Part shown: piece by piece, positions 34,301-43,369 of the stretch
How the letters are laid out: every line of letters starts with the position of its first letter
Numbering within the stretch: the first letter of the stretch is position 1
NCBI RefSeq assembly: GCF_040717455.1
Contig: NZ_JBFEFH010000009.1
Span: forward strand, 124,001 to 188,000
DNA from: Tautonia sp040717455
GTDB taxonomy: Bacteria; Planctomycetota; Planctomycetia; Isosphaerales; Isosphaeraceae
Length of the DNA stretch: 64,000 nucleotides
Reading direction: 5' to 3'
The notes under the pieces: model-generated
Databases searched by the model: none
The model's input: only the letters and a program-made list of their open reading frames with translations
What the model was told of the DNA's origin: nothing
Program-made: the position numbers and the translations under genes

Positions 34301-34606
34301 ACTCGGGAGGGTCTGGCCCTGACCTTCAGCGATCCGCTTCATCCCGACACCGCCGCCAGCCCTCGCGACTTCGGCCTGAAGGCCTGGGACCTGATCCGGT
34401 CTGAGCGGTACGGCTCCCCCCACGTCGATGAACGTCCCTTGGAAGTGACGGACGCTCGGCTCTCCGACGATCGGCGGACGCTGACCCTCACCATTCCGGG
34501 GCTCCGACCCACCCGGGGGCTCGAACTCTGGTATTCGGTCCTCGGCGCGGACGGTCAGCAGGTCGATGGGCTCCTCCACGGCACGATCCACCGCCTCCCC
34601 GAGTGA
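31337..34606 (+). CDS. Large secreted di-haem c-type cytochrome, DUF6797-like, with propeller-type C-terminal half
   Basis: I use ATG 31337 (1089 residues), which gives a signal peptide ending near ATTPRTAMAQ; in-frame ATG 31292 is an alternative. Two haem-binding motifs are visible: CVTCH at 68-72 and CASCH at 247-251, each in a cytochrome-c-like domain. The middle (DYGPSLTGTYEIGG...) matches what I know as DUF6797. From ~residue 680 onward, repeats such as FRAPNGVCVNPDGTFFVTDQ and GLQTDEDGNFLYAKGAR suggest a beta-propeller like membrane-bound PVC dehydrogenases. Periplasmic electron transfer coupled to oxidation of an unknown, perhaps carbohydrate, substrate is inferred. Confidence 0.85.
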   Translation: MVCCRTTAWGVTCLAVLLATTPRTAMAQPNPLETELLREGPRSLAEAARSQGDPIRGAALFAQAQLACVTCHSCGGPDDASPLGPDLARPAPGTTAAEVVRSLLDPSETIREGFETVTIARIDGEVLAGLLGEEREDALVLRGATRGGGELVIPKAEIEERAISPTSIMPTGLVNLLADRQQFLDLASYLIEAAEFGPARARSLRPDPSVIDPPLPAYEADLDHAGLIAALDDDAFRRGELLYARNCASCHGTQDQPGSMPTSLRFSEGQFRNGKDPASLYRTLTVGFGMMPAQSMLVPSQKYDVIHYLREAYLRPFNPSQYVPADADYLATLPEGGSRGPVPPEGEPWLRADYGPSLTGTYEIGGAGNIARKGVAVRLDPGPGGVATGRAWSVFEHDTLRVAGAWTGPGFIDWNGIHFNGRHGVHPRAVGEVAFETAAGPGWADPVTGSFDDPRPIGRDGRPYGPLPRSWGRFRGRYDAADRTILSYMVGNAEVLESPGLSGPADRPVFLRSIEIGPRDTPMTLRLLRLPDGEAEVGRFGKGSVVVLDDPSDEDRPARVVGLLGMSLGTDWATEGGHLLLRVPAGEDRLRFTVWVARLERGADPELLAATVSEEAGPLDLTAMTTGGGPPRWQEESIVDLEPGPEDGPFAVDTLPVPSENPWRVQLRLSGLDFLPGGDAMAACTWDGDVWRVSGLDRADGQLTWRRIASGLFQPLGLKVVDGAIFVGCRDQIAILRDLDGNGETDFYECFNSDHQVTEHFHEFAMGLQTDEDGNFLYAKGARHAKTAVLPHHGTLLRVSRDGSRTEILATGFRAPNGVCVNPDGTFFVTDQEGHWVPKNRINWVRPDGRFFGNLWGYTDVTDPSDASQEEPMCWITNRFDRSPAEPLWVESRAWGGLDGALLSLSYGYGKVYVVPHETIDDGMQGGMVALPIPMFPTGVMRGRFRPADGHLYLCGMYSWAGNQQAPGGLYRIRATGKPAHLPVGFRATREGLALTFSDPLHPDTAASPRDFGLKAWDLIRSERYGSPHVDERPLEVTDARLSDDRRTLTLTIPGLRPTRGLELWYSVLGADGQQVDGLLHGTIHRLPE

Positions 34607-34610
34607 CTCC

Positions 34611-34629
34611 GTGGCACCATGCATGCCAC
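34611..34629 (+). terminator. Short hairpin just after the cytochrome gene
   Basis: GTGGCA/TGCCAC, a 6-bp stem with a 7-base loop (CCATGCA) starting 4 bases after the stop codon. There is no T-run, so it is at most a weak or factor-dependent terminator. Confidence 0.3.
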
Positions 34630-35194
34630 CTGGGCGTTCAGGGATCGAGGGGATGCTCCCGATTGCTGTGGTGTCCCGCGCCGAGCTCCCGCCGCTCATA
34701 CTCGATGCAAGTCATCGTGCCGTCCCACGTCGTGGCCGACCCATCAAACGCCCCTGTCCGCCCTTCGAGCCATCGCGTCACGTCGTTCATGCCGAGGGCC
34801 ACCCGAGAGCCCGCCTCCCCGCCGACTCCCGACCGGGCCCCAAGGCCCGGTTCACCCCGAAGTCCTGCTTGCAGGCCGAGGAGATCTCCCCACCAGATCA
34901 CCGTCCCCTGATCCGAAGAGTCGGCCCTCGCCGATCGCCCAGACGCCGCTCCCGCCCCGATGGGCCTGTCTCTCCTGGCATCAGCGGGTAGCACTCGACG
35001 ATCCGGCGTTCCCATCCGAGGCCGTCTCTTCGCATCGGCTCGCGCCAAGACGGGGTCCGGTCGACGGGTCGCTGGAAGCGATTTGGGGTGATCGGGTGGC
35101 GCGGGGGGCGGTCGATCTTCCCGCGTCATGAGAAGCGGTTCGGCCCCGGACGGCGTGCCGGCGAGCGGCGCGATCGGGCGGGGTGAGGACATGG
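34630..35194. other. 565-base gap, no firm gene; possible decayed coding on minus strand
   Basis: On the minus strand around 34640-34900 a stretch reads VIWWGDLLGLQAGLRGEPGL...LGMNDVTRWLEGRTGAF...TMTCIEYERRELG, which looks more protein-like than its surroundings. It has no start or ribosome site and merges into low-quality sequence, so it may be a gene remnant. Nothing else is recognisable. Confidence 0.35.
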
Positions 35195-35353
35195 TCAATC
35201 CCCGGCCCGGGGGACGTCCGGGGCGGGGGTCGCGGTGAGGAGCGGGAGCGACGTGATCACGCTCCGAGAGATCCCCCATCCCAGCGGGATCAGCACGAGA
35301 ACCCAGTAGATCACGAGCCGGAGCGGCGACCGGCCAGGCGGATGTTCGGCCAT
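35195..35353 (-). CDS. MFS transporter small subunit (companion of OFA transporter)
   Basis: 52 residues from ATG 35353 with GGAGG 6 bases upstream. It is a single membrane helix preceded by a short basic stretch: SPLRLVIYWVLVLIPLGWGI, then SRSVITSLPLLTA. This matches the short protein regularly encoded right after oxalate/formate-type MFS genes. It starts 44 bases after the transporter's stop, in the same direction. It is thought to assist the transporter in the membrane; its exact role is unknown. Confidence 0.75.
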   Translation of the reverse strand: MAEHPPGRSPLRLVIYWVLVLIPLGWGISRSVITSLPLLTATPAPDVPRAGD

Positions 35354-35397
35354 GCTCGGCCTCCAGGGGCGTCCAGGGTCGTTTGATTCGGGGATTC

Positions 35398-36777
35398 TCA
35401 CGACGCGCTCGTCGTCGAGGGGCCGTCGGGCGGTTGCCCCGCCGATCGCCCTGCAGCCACCGGGCGGACCAGGAGGTTGCAGACCAGCCCCGCCAGCAGC
35501 AGCCCGGCCATCAGGTACATCGTCAGGTTGTACGCCTCGGCCCTCGGGACCCCCCGCGCGATCCGATAGGTCGAGAGATAGTTCACCAGCTGGGGCCCGA
35601 GCAAGGCGGCCACCGACCAGGCGGTGATCAGCCTCCCGTGGATCGCCCCCAGGTGCAGCGTCCCGAACAGGTCGCGTAAATACGCAGGGATCGTCGCGAA
35701 CCCTCCCCCGTACATCGAGATGATCAACGCCGTCAGGACGACGAACGGCGCGACGCTCCCCGACTCCTGGGTCAGGGGGATCAGGGCGTAGAGCACCGCC
35801 CCCAGCAGGAAGTAGACCGCGTAAATCACCTTCCTCCCGGTCAGGTCGGAGAGCGACGACCACGCCAGCCGCCCTCCCATGTTGGCCAGGCTCAACAGGC
35901 CCGCGAATCCGCCCCCCACGGCCGCGCTGACCGCGAACATGTCCTGGCACATCAACGATGCCTGCCCGAGGATGCCGATGCCCGCCGTCACGTTCAGGCA
36001 GAGCACCAGCCAGAGCAGCCAGAACTGCCGGGTCCTCCAGGCCCGCTCCACCGGGATGTCCGAGCGGGCCATCATGCTCTTGCGCCGGATCGCCGGGTCA
36101 TACCCCTGTGGCAGCCATCCCGCCTCCGGCACCCGGACCGCGACGGCGCCGAAGATCATGTAGGCGAAGTAGACCGTCCCCATCACCAGGAACGCCTCCT
36201 TCACCCCCACCGAGGTCCCCGACGCGAAGGATCCCATCAGCTTCACCCCGAGCGGTGCGCCGATCAGCGCCCCGCCGCCGAAGCCCATGATCGCCAGGCC
36301 CGTCGCCATGCCGGGGCGATCCGGGAACCACCGGACGAGCGTCGAGACCGGGGCGATGTAGCCGAGCCCCAGCCCCAGCCCGCCGATGACTCCATAGCCG
36401 AGGTAGAGCAAGCCGATGCTGTGCCACTCGACCGCCAGGCCCGAGAGCCACAGGCCGCCGCAGAAGCAGCAGGCCGCCGCCAGCATCGCCTTCCTCGGCC
36501 CGGCCCGCTCGACCCATCGGCCGAGGACCGCCGCCGACAGGCCGAGCATCACCAGCGCGATCGAATACGCCCAGCCCACCTGCGGGATCGTCCAGTCCTT
36601 GCCCGGGATCGGCCGGTCGATCCCCAGCACGCGGGTCAGCGGCTCATTGAAGACGCTGAATCCGTACACCTGGCCGATGCACAGGTGGACGGCCAGCGCC
36701 GCCGGCGGGATCAGCCAACGGTTGTATCCCGCCGGTGCGACCGTGCGGTCGCGATCGAGGAAGCGAAGACGGGGCAT
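35398..36777 (-). CDS. Oxalate/formate antiporter family (OFA) MFS transporter
   Basis: A 459-residue, 12-helix MFS protein. It shows HLCIGQVYGFSVFNEPLTRVLG at the first helix, SIALVMLGLSAAVLGRWVERAGPRK (the loop 2-3 signature), GVIGGLGLGLGYIAPVSTLVRWFPDRPGMATG, and the second-half signature NMGGRLAWSSLSDLTGRK. These are standard for OFA/OxlT-like carriers, which exchange oxalate, formate or other monocarboxylates and dicarboxylates. The substrate here is unknown. It is co-transcribed with the 52-residue subunit. Confidence 0.9.
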   Translation of the reverse strand: MPRLRFLDRDRTVAPAGYNRWLIPPAALAVHLCIGQVYGFSVFNEPLTRVLGIDRPIPGKDWTIPQVGWAYSIALVMLGLSAAVLGRWVERAGPRKAMLAAACCFCGGLWLSGLAVEWHSIGLLYLGYGVIGGLGLGLGYIAPVSTLVRWFPDRPGMATGLAIMGFGGGALIGAPLGVKLMGSFASGTSVGVKEAFLVMGTVYFAYMIFGAVAVRVPEAGWLPQGYDPAIRRKSMMARSDIPVERAWRTRQFWLLWLVLCLNVTAGIGILGQASLMCQDMFAVSAAVGGGFAGLLSLANMGGRLAWSSLSDLTGRKVIYAVYFLLGAVLYALIPLTQESGSVAPFVVLTALIISMYGGGFATIPAYLRDLFGTLHLGAIHGRLITAWSVAALLGPQLVNYLSTYRIARGVPRAEAYNLTMYLMAGLLLAGLVCNLLVRPVAAGRSAGQPPDGPSTTSAS

Positions 36778-36966
36778 GGTGTCGGCCAGTTCGAGACGTC
36801 AAGGGGCCGGGGGGCGATCACCGACCGGGCCGGGAGCATCCGCGGGTGGTCGTCGGACGGCTCGCGTCGCCACGATTCGGCCGCCAGCGTACCCGAGCGG
36901 CCGGGGCGATTCCAAGGCCCGTCGCACCTCCCGGACGAGGAACGACCCTCGCCCCGGGCAGGCGAC

Positions 36967-38535
36967 TCAGGGAAAGACCCGCGTCCCCACGGCCGTATTC
37001 AGGCGGAACATCGACCGGCGGTGACGGACCAGGGCATCGAGGTACTGGCGGGCGATCTCGCCGAAGGCCCGTTGCGCTTCGATCTGGGAAATCGGGTCCG
37101 GCCCCTCCGTGCCCCGCTTCGCGAGGCTCAATTCCAGGTTCTCCCGGGCCGCGGGCAGGGTCTCCTCCTGCAGCCGCGTGATCGTGGCGAGCGTCACCGA
37201 ATAGGCCGCCTCGGCGCGCTGGACTTCGAGGATCACCTGCCGTTCCAGGTTCTCCAACTGGGTCTGCGTCTGCACCACCGTATGCTGCGCCCGGGCGATA
37301 TTCCCCTGATTGCGGTTGAAGATCGGGACGGGGATCGTCACCCCCATCGCCCACGAGGTCGCCATCCGCTCCCCCGGCACCAACGCCTCCTGCGCCGTGA
37401 ACGGTTGATAGAGCAGGAAGACGTCGTCCACCCGGTTGGCCCGGGCCAGGCGGACCTCCGACTGCGCCCGGTGCACCCCGAGCCGGAACGCGGCCAGGTC
37501 GGGCCGGATCGCCCTGGCCTGCTCGATCAGCAACTCAATCGGCGGGCTCGGCAGGTCGAACCCGCGCAAGGTCCCCCGCACCGGGAAGGTCTCGGCCTCT
37601 TCGAGCGGGATGAGCAGGAGCGCGGCGAGGGTCCGCTTCGCGTCCTCGAAGGTCTCGAGTGCCTCCAGGAGCGTCAAATCGGTGCTATCGATCAGGATTT
37701 CGAGGTTGTTGAACTCGGTCCGGCTCATCGCCCCGTCGCGGACCCGCTGCTCGGTCATCCGCTTCTGCGTCTCCAGGCTCTCCAGCCCCGCCTTGAGGAA
37801 TTGAATCGTCGCCTGCGCGGCGAGCACGTCGATCCAGGCCGTGTAGAGGTTGTCGATCTGCAGCCGGACGGCATCCTGATACAACGCCTCGGTCACTTCC
37901 TGGGCCCGGACGGCCGCCTCGATCCGACGCCTCCTTTTGCCGTTCAGGTCGATCGGCAGGGTGATGTTCAGGTCGTACTGGGTCGGGCCGCCCGCGGTCC
38001 CGTCGAAATCCCCGTAGGGGACCAGCGAGGCGTCGGTATAGATCAGCGGGTTGCCCCGCAACCCGGCCGTCAGGACATCCGCCCGGGCCTTGGAAATCTC
38101 CATCGCCTGCGCCCGCAGCTCGAGGTTGATCGCCAGCAGCCGATCGATCGCCTGGTCGATGGTCAGGCCATCGTCCGGGCCTTCCAGCTCGTCGAGCGGG
38201 ACCGCCCCCAGCCGCCCGCCGACCGGCAAGCTCGACTCGACCAGCGGCGTGCTCGACTCGATCCCCAGGCCGTCCTGCAATCCGAACGGTTCCGGCGGCT
38301 GGGTGATCCCCCTCGGCACCCTCGGGTAGCTCGGACCCGGGCCGACCGGGATCACCTGTTCCACGCCCCCCGATCCCCCCAGGTCGACCGCCCCGCTCGC
38401 CCCCGGGGCATCTCCCAGGGCCGACGACGACGGGTCGCCCGGCGTGACCGACTGGGCCGGGACACCGCTCGCGACGAGCAGCGACGCAACGGACATGATC
38501 GCGAGGGCTTGCACGCGGATCAGGCTGAGTCTCAT
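36967..38535 (-). CDS. TolC-family outer membrane efflux protein
   Basis: 522 residues from ATG 38535 (GAGGGA upstream; ATG 38550 is an alternative). A signal peptide (ALAIMSVASLLVASGVPAQS) and a ~100-residue Pro/Gly-rich linker precede the two repeated outer-membrane-factor domains. Typical stretches are GLTIDQAIDRLLAINLELRAQ, YDLNITLPIDLNGKRRRR, WAMGVTIPVPIFNRNQGNIARAQ and RQVILEVQRAEAAYSVTLATI. It belongs to the CzcC/CusC-like branch by feel. It is not beside an RND gene; the HAE1 operon at 24.6-29 kb lacks an outer-membrane component and could use it. Confidence 0.9.
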   Translation of the reverse strand: MRLSLIRVQALAIMSVASLLVASGVPAQSVTPGDPSSSALGDAPGASGAVDLGGSGGVEQVIPVGPGPSYPRVPRGITQPPEPFGLQDGLGIESSTPLVESSLPVGGRLGAVPLDELEGPDDGLTIDQAIDRLLAINLELRAQAMEISKARADVLTAGLRGNPLIYTDASLVPYGDFDGTAGGPTQYDLNITLPIDLNGKRRRRIEAAVRAQEVTEALYQDAVRLQIDNLYTAWIDVLAAQATIQFLKAGLESLETQKRMTEQRVRDGAMSRTEFNNLEILIDSTDLTLLEALETFEDAKRTLAALLLIPLEEAETFPVRGTLRGFDLPSPPIELLIEQARAIRPDLAAFRLGVHRAQSEVRLARANRVDDVFLLYQPFTAQEALVPGERMATSWAMGVTIPVPIFNRNQGNIARAQHTVVQTQTQLENLERQVILEVQRAEAAYSVTLATITRLQEETLPAARENLELSLAKRGTEGPDPISQIEAQRAFGEIARQYLDALVRHRRSMFRLNTAVGTRVFP

Positions 38536-38916
38536 GAACGTCCCTCGCATCCTGATCCATCCCGCCGGGTCGACTCCGCCGGTTCGGCCGGCGAACTGCT
38601 CCAACCCTGAAAATCGGCCGATCCCCCGAGGGTGATCCAATCCTTCCGGAAAATCTCCGGCGATCGCCTCCCGTCCCGTGTCGATCGAGGGCGTCTTGAC
38701 GGTCGACGTTGCCGGGAACGACCCCTTCGGAACCGGCCGGCGACGGCCGAGTCCCTCCCCCATCCGTCGAGCGCCGCGCCATCCTCTCCCGATCCGGATC
38801 GCCCCCGCACCCGCAAGGCCGATTCCCCAAAGCGATTGCCCCATCCGCCTCGACCGGCTAGTGTAATCCTTTGTTGAATTTTGCACGGCCGGGGATTGAG
38901 GACGGAGGGGCATCGC

Positions 38917-41895
38917 GTGTTGCGGACGATCCTGCTGATGATGATCGCGGGCCTCGGCCCCGTCCTGGCCCTCGCCGGCCGCGAGCCGCCCGACGAACGC
39001 CCGGCCCCCCAGGCCTCGACGACCGATGCGGGCTTCACCGAGCAGGTCCGGCCGTTCCTGGAGACCTATTGCCTCGGCTGCCACGGGGCCGACGCCCCCA
39101 AGGCGGGGCTCGACCTGAGCGGCTACGACTCGGCCGACTCCGTGCTCGACGATCTCGCCCTCTGGGAGATCGTCCTCGAACAGCTCGAGGCCGAGGCCAT
39201 GCCCCCGCCCCGGGCCGACGCCCACCCGGACGCGACGGCCCGCCACCAGGTCATCGCCTGGATCAACGACCTGCGCCGCCTCGAAGCCGAGCGCAACGCC
39301 GGCGACCCCGGCCCGGTCCCCGCCCGTCGCCTCAGCAACGCCGAGTACGACCACTCGATCCGCGACCTGACCGGCGTCGATCTGCGGCCGACCCGCACCT
39401 TCCCCGTCGACCCGGCCAACGAGGCCGGCTTCGACAACTCGGCCGAATCGCTCACGATGTCGCCCGCCCTGGTCAAGAAGTACCTCGACGCCGCCCGGGA
39501 GGTCGCCGATCACCTCGTCCTCACCCCCGACGGCCTCGCCTTCGCCCCCCACCCCGTCATCGCGGCCACCGACCGCGACAAGTACTCCGTCAACCGCATC
39601 ATCGACTTCTACACCCGCCACGAGGTCGACCTGGCCGACTACGTCCTCGCCGCCTGGCAGTACCGCCACCGCGAGGCCCTCGGCCGGCCCGATTCCTCCC
39701 TCAAGGCGATCGCGACCGATCGGGGCCTCAGCCCCCGCTACCTCGAAACCGTCTGGACCCTGCTCAACAAGCCGCCCGAGGCCGAGACCGGCCCCATCGT
39801 CGCCCTCCAGGCCCTCTGGGACGAACTCCCCCCTCCCGAAGGTGACGACCCGGAATCGGCCCGCCCGGCCTGCGAGCGGCTCCGGGATGTCGTGGTCGAT
39901 CTCCGCGAGCAACTCACCCCGGAAGTCGAGAACCTCACCTCCCGGGGGATCAGCAACGGCACGCAGCCCTTCGTCCTCTGGAAGAACCGGCAGATGGCCG
40001 CCAACCGCATGCGCTACGCCGGCGGCGCGGCCGACCTGAACCCGACCGGCCTCGACCCCGACAGCCCCGCCGCCCTGGCCCTCGCCCCGCCCGATGACCC
40101 CGACGCCCTCGCCCGCTTCGAGGCCACCTTCGAGCCCTTCTGCCGGGTCTTCCCCGACGCCTTCGTCGTCACCGAACGGGCCCGGATCTACCTCGATCCC
40201 GACCAGGACAAGAACAACACCGGACGCCTCCTCTCGGCCGGCTTCCACAGCATGACCGGCTACTTCCGCGACGACCAACCCCTGTACGACCTGGTCCTCG
40301 ACGACGCCCAGCGCCAGGAACTCGACCGCCTCTGGACCGAGTTCAACCTCATCAGCGACCTGCCCATGCGGCAGTTCTCCAGCTATCTCTGGTACGAGCG
40401 GGCTGAGACCGGCTTCATGCGCGGCGACCCCGACTTCGACTTCGTCCGCGCCGAGGACCGCGACGCCGCCTCCGAGGCCAAGATGACCCGCCTGGCCGAC
40501 GTCTACCTCGCCAAGGCCCGCCGTATCGGCGCCAGCGACCGGGCGATCCAGGCCATCGCCGACCAGTTCGCCATCATCTCCCGGGAGATCCGCCGCGTCG
40601 AACGGCTCCGCGCCGAGGCCGAGCCGCACCACGTCGCCGCCCTCGCCGACCTCGCCGAGCGGGCCTACCGCCGCCGCCTCTCGCCCGCCGAACGCGACGG
40701 GGTGGCCGCCTTCTACCAGGCCCTCCGCTCCGAGGACGGCCTGGACCACGAGGACGCCGTCCGCGACACGGTCGTCAGCATCCTCATGTCGCCCCACTTC
40801 CTCTACCGCGTCGACCTGCCGCAGGAGGAAGGTTCGGGCATCCAGCCCCTCTCCCCGAACGACCTGGCCAGCCGCCTGAGCTACTTCCTCTGGGCGAGCA
40901 TGCCCGACGACGAACTGATGACCCTGGCCGATTCGGGCGAATTGCAGGATCCCGAGGTCCTCGCCGCCCAGGCCCGCCGGATGCTCCGCGACGATCGCGT
41001 CCGCGGCCTCGCCACCGAGTTCGCCGGCAACTGGCTCGACTTCCGCCGCTTCGAGGCCCACAACAGCGTCGACCGGACGCGCTTCCCGGCCTTCGACGAC
41101 ACGCTGCGGCGGTCGATGTTCGAGGAGCCGATCCGCCTGTTCCTCGACCTCGTCCAGTACGACCGGCCGGTCGACGACCTGCTCACCGGCACCCGGACCT
41201 TCGTCAACCCCCCCCTGGCCCGCCACTACGGCATCCCCATTCCCGAGGGCGGCCCCGACACCTGGGTCGAGATCGCCGACGCCACTCCTTATGGCCGCGG
41301 CGGACTCCTGCCGATGGCCGTCTTCCTGACCCAGAACTCCCCCGGCCTGCGGACCAGCCCGGTCAAGCGCGGGTACTGGGTCGTCCGCCGCCTGCTCGGC
41401 GAGCACATCCCCCCCCCTCCCCCCGACGTGCCCGAGCTTCCCGACGACGAGGCCGACCTCGGCTCCTTGACACTCCGCGAGGCCCTCGCCCGCCACCGGG
41501 CCGACCCGGCCTGCGCCGTCTGCCACGACCGCTTCGACGGCATCGGCGTCGCCTTCGAGGGATTCGGGCCGGTCGGCGAGCTGCGGACGGTCGACCTCGG
41601 CGGCCGACCCGTCGAGACCGAGGCCGAATTCCCGCGCGGCGGCCAGGGGACCGGGGTCGAGGGGCTGCGCGCCTACCTCGAACAGGAGCGTCGGGACGAG
41701 TTCGTCGAGAACCTCTGCCGGAAGCTGCTCGCCTACGCCCTCGGCCGGACCCTGATCCCCTCCGACGACGCCACGATTCAACGCATGCAGGCCCGACTCC
41801 TGGCCGAAGAGGGGCGGTTCGGCGCCCTGGTCGAGGCCATCGTCCTCAGCCCCCAGTTCCGGAACACGCGCGTCGAGCGCGACCTTGCGGAGTGA
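38917..41895 (+). CDS. Planctomycete cytochrome-like protein, DUF1587/DUF1592/DUF1588/DUF1585 (PSD3 type)
   Basis: A 992-residue protein. I use GTG 38917 because GGAGGGG stands 6 bases before it and the translation then starts with a signal peptide (LRTILLMMIAGLGPVLALA). N-terminal cytochrome motif CLGCH at 52-56 (PSCyt1). DUF1587 around RRLSNAEYDHSIRDLTGVDL, DUF1592 around YRRRLSPAERDGVAAFYQAL and SILMSPHFLYRVD, then DUF1588 with RHYGIPIPEGG, RTSPVKRGYWVVRRLLGE and a second haem-like CAVCH near 866. DUF1585 follows (RDEFVENLCRKLLAYALGRTL). This domain row is characteristic of Planctomycetota. It is exported and its partner is the DUF1552 gene 7 bases downstream. The pathway is unknown; it is often linked to polysaccharide use. 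Confidence 0.95.
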   Translation: MLRTILLMMIAGLGPVLALAGREPPDERPAPQASTTDAGFTEQVRPFLETYCLGCHGADAPKAGLDLSGYDSADSVLDDLALWEIVLEQLEAEAMPPPRADAHPDATARHQVIAWINDLRRLEAERNAGDPGPVPARRLSNAEYDHSIRDLTGVDLRPTRTFPVDPANEAGFDNSAESLTMSPALVKKYLDAAREVADHLVLTPDGLAFAPHPVIAATDRDKYSVNRIIDFYTRHEVDLADYVLAAWQYRHREALGRPDSSLKAIATDRGLSPRYLETVWTLLNKPPEAETGPIVALQALWDELPPPEGDDPESARPACERLRDVVVDLREQLTPEVENLTSRGISNGTQPFVLWKNRQMAANRMRYAGGAADLNPTGLDPDSPAALALAPPDDPDALARFEATFEPFCRVFPDAFVVTERARIYLDPDQDKNNTGRLLSAGFHSMTGYFRDDQPLYDLVLDDAQRQELDRLWTEFNLISDLPMRQFSSYLWYERAETGFMRGDPDFDFVRAEDRDAASEAKMTRLADVYLAKARRIGASDRAIQAIADQFAIISREIRRVERLRAEAEPHHVAALADLAERAYRRRLSPAERDGVAAFYQALRSEDGLDHEDAVRDTVVSILMSPHFLYRVDLPQEEGSGIQPLSPNDLASRLSYFLWASMPDDELMTLADSGELQDPEVLAAQARRMLRDDRVRGLATEFAGNWLDFRRFEAHNSVDRTRFPAFDDTLRRSMFEEPIRLFLDLVQYDRPVDDLLTGTRTFVNPPLARHYGIPIPEGGPDTWVEIADATPYGRGGLLPMAVFLTQNSPGLRTSPVKRGYWVVRRLLGEHIPPPPPDVPELPDDEADLGSLTLREALARHRADPACAVCHDRFDGIGVAFEGFGPVGELRTVDLGGRPVETEAEFPRGGQGTGVEGLRAYLEQERRDEFVENLCRKLLAYALGRTLIPSDDATIQRMQARLLAEEGRFGALVEAIVLSPQFRNTRVERDLAE

Positions 41896-41902
41896 AAAGC
41901 CG

Positions 41903-43261
41903 ATGAAGCGACCCTCGAACCCGGCGGCCGACCCGAATCAAGGCGATCGCCTCTCGACCTCGCGGCGGATGTTCCTCCGGGGGGCCGGCGTGACGATGGC
42001 CCTCCCCTGGCTCGAATCCCTCCCCGCCTGGGGGGCCGACGCCTCGGGCGAGGTCGCCCCCGGCCCGAAGCGGTTCGCCGCCATGTTCATGGGTTGCGGC
42101 GTGAACCCCGACCAGTGGTGGGCGAAGCAGGCCGGCCCCGAGATCGAGCTGGGGCCGTCGCTCGAACCGCTCTCGGGCGTGAAGTCCAAGATCAACGTCA
42201 TCAACGGGCTTTTTAATCAGCACGCCCTCGGCGTCGGCATCCACCCCGGCCAGACCGGCAACATCCTCTCCGGCGCCGCACTGAAGCGCGGGGCCGAGCT
42301 GAAGGGGGGCATCAGCGTCGACCAGATGCTCGCCCGCCATTTGGGCGAGGACACGATCCAGCCGAGCATCGTCCTGGGCTGCGAGCAGCCGATCACCGGC
42401 TACCACGAGACGAACTTCTCGATGGCCTACAGCTCGCACATCTCCTGGCAGAGTGCCACTTCTCCGGTCCCGATGGAGGTCTACCCCTCCCTCGCCTTCG
42501 ACAGCCTCTTCGACAACCGGGGAAGTCTCCGCAACCGGAGCATCCTCGACCGCGTCCGCGAGGAGGCCGCCGCCCTGAACCGCCGCGTCAGCGTGGCCGA
42601 CCGCGCGAAGCTCGACGAGTACTTGACCAGCGTCCGCGACGTCGAGCAGCGTGCCGCCGCCATGCGCGCCTCGAAGCAACTCGCCGACGAGCGAGCCCAG
42701 GGCCGCGACCGTCCGGCCCTCGCCATGCCCCGCCCCGACAACGGCCTGCCCGAGGACATCCGCGAGCACATGCGCCTGATGTGCGACCTCATCGCCCTCG
42801 GCTTCCAGACCGACAAGACCCGGATCGCCTCGCTCCTGCTCTGCCGCGACATCTCGGGACTCTTCTATCCGTTCCTCGACGTCAGCGCCGCCCACCACGG
42901 GGCCTCGCACGACGACACCTCCGAGTCCTACGGCCGGGTCACGCAGTTCTACGTCAGCCAGCTCGCATACCTCGCCGAGCGGCTCGACGCGATGCCCGAG
43001 GGGGACGGCACGGTGCTCGACCACTCCTGCCTCCTGTTCATCAACAGCCTCTGGTCGGGCACCCAGCACGACGCCCGCAAGGTGCCGGTCGTCCTCGCCG
43101 GCGGCCTCGGCGGCACCCTCCAGACCGGCCGCGTGCTCGACTACTCCGACCGCCCCGACGACGACCGCCGCCTCTGCTCCCTCTACCTCGGCATCATGGA
43201 CCGCATGGGCGTCGAGCTGGATTCCTTCGGCGACGCCGACGAACGCCTGGCGACTCTTTGA
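41903..43261 (+). CDS. Tat-exported DUF1552 protein
   Basis: 452 residues from ATG 41903. A twin-arginine signal is seen at residues 21-40 (RRMFLRGAGVTMALPWLESL), ending before WGADASG. The body has the DUF1552 hallmarks MFMGCGVNPDQWWA, IHPGQTGNILSGA, DLIALGFQTDKTRIASLLL and AAHHGASHDD. It always accompanies DUF1592-type cytochrome proteins in planctomycetes and here follows one with only 7 bases between, so they form one operon. Fold is related to DUF1501/sulfatase-like phosphatases; the activity is unknown. Confidence 0.95.
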   Translation: MKRPSNPAADPNQGDRLSTSRRMFLRGAGVTMALPWLESLPAWGADASGEVAPGPKRFAAMFMGCGVNPDQWWAKQAGPEIELGPSLEPLSGVKSKINVINGLFNQHALGVGIHPGQTGNILSGAALKRGAELKGGISVDQMLARHLGEDTIQPSIVLGCEQPITGYHETNFSMAYSSHISWQSATSPVPMEVYPSLAFDSLFDNRGSLRNRSILDRVREEAAALNRRVSVADRAKLDEYLTSVRDVEQRAAAMRASKQLADERAQGRDRPALAMPRPDNGLPEDIREHMRLMCDLIALGFQTDKTRIASLLLCRDISGLFYPFLDVSAAHHGASHDDTSESYGRVTQFYVSQLAYLAERLDAMPEGDGTVLDHSCLLFINSLWSGTQHDARKVPVVLAGGLGGTLQTGRVLDYSDRPDDDRRLCSLYLGIMDRMGVELDSFGDADERLATL

Positions 43262-43369
43262 TCGGTGGATGCGATCCCGAGCGGCCGGGGGGGCGGTCCC
43301 ATCCCCTCCCCCGGCCCGATCGCGACGCGACGCGGATGATGGCATGAGCATGCCAGGGGTTAGGGATTG

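Noticed and set aside
36967..41781. Very long leftward frame joining the TolC-type gene with the antisense of the DUF1592-type gene
   Set aside because: Only the part up to 38535 is real (signal peptide and TolC repeats). The rest is the mirror of a known gene on the other strand.
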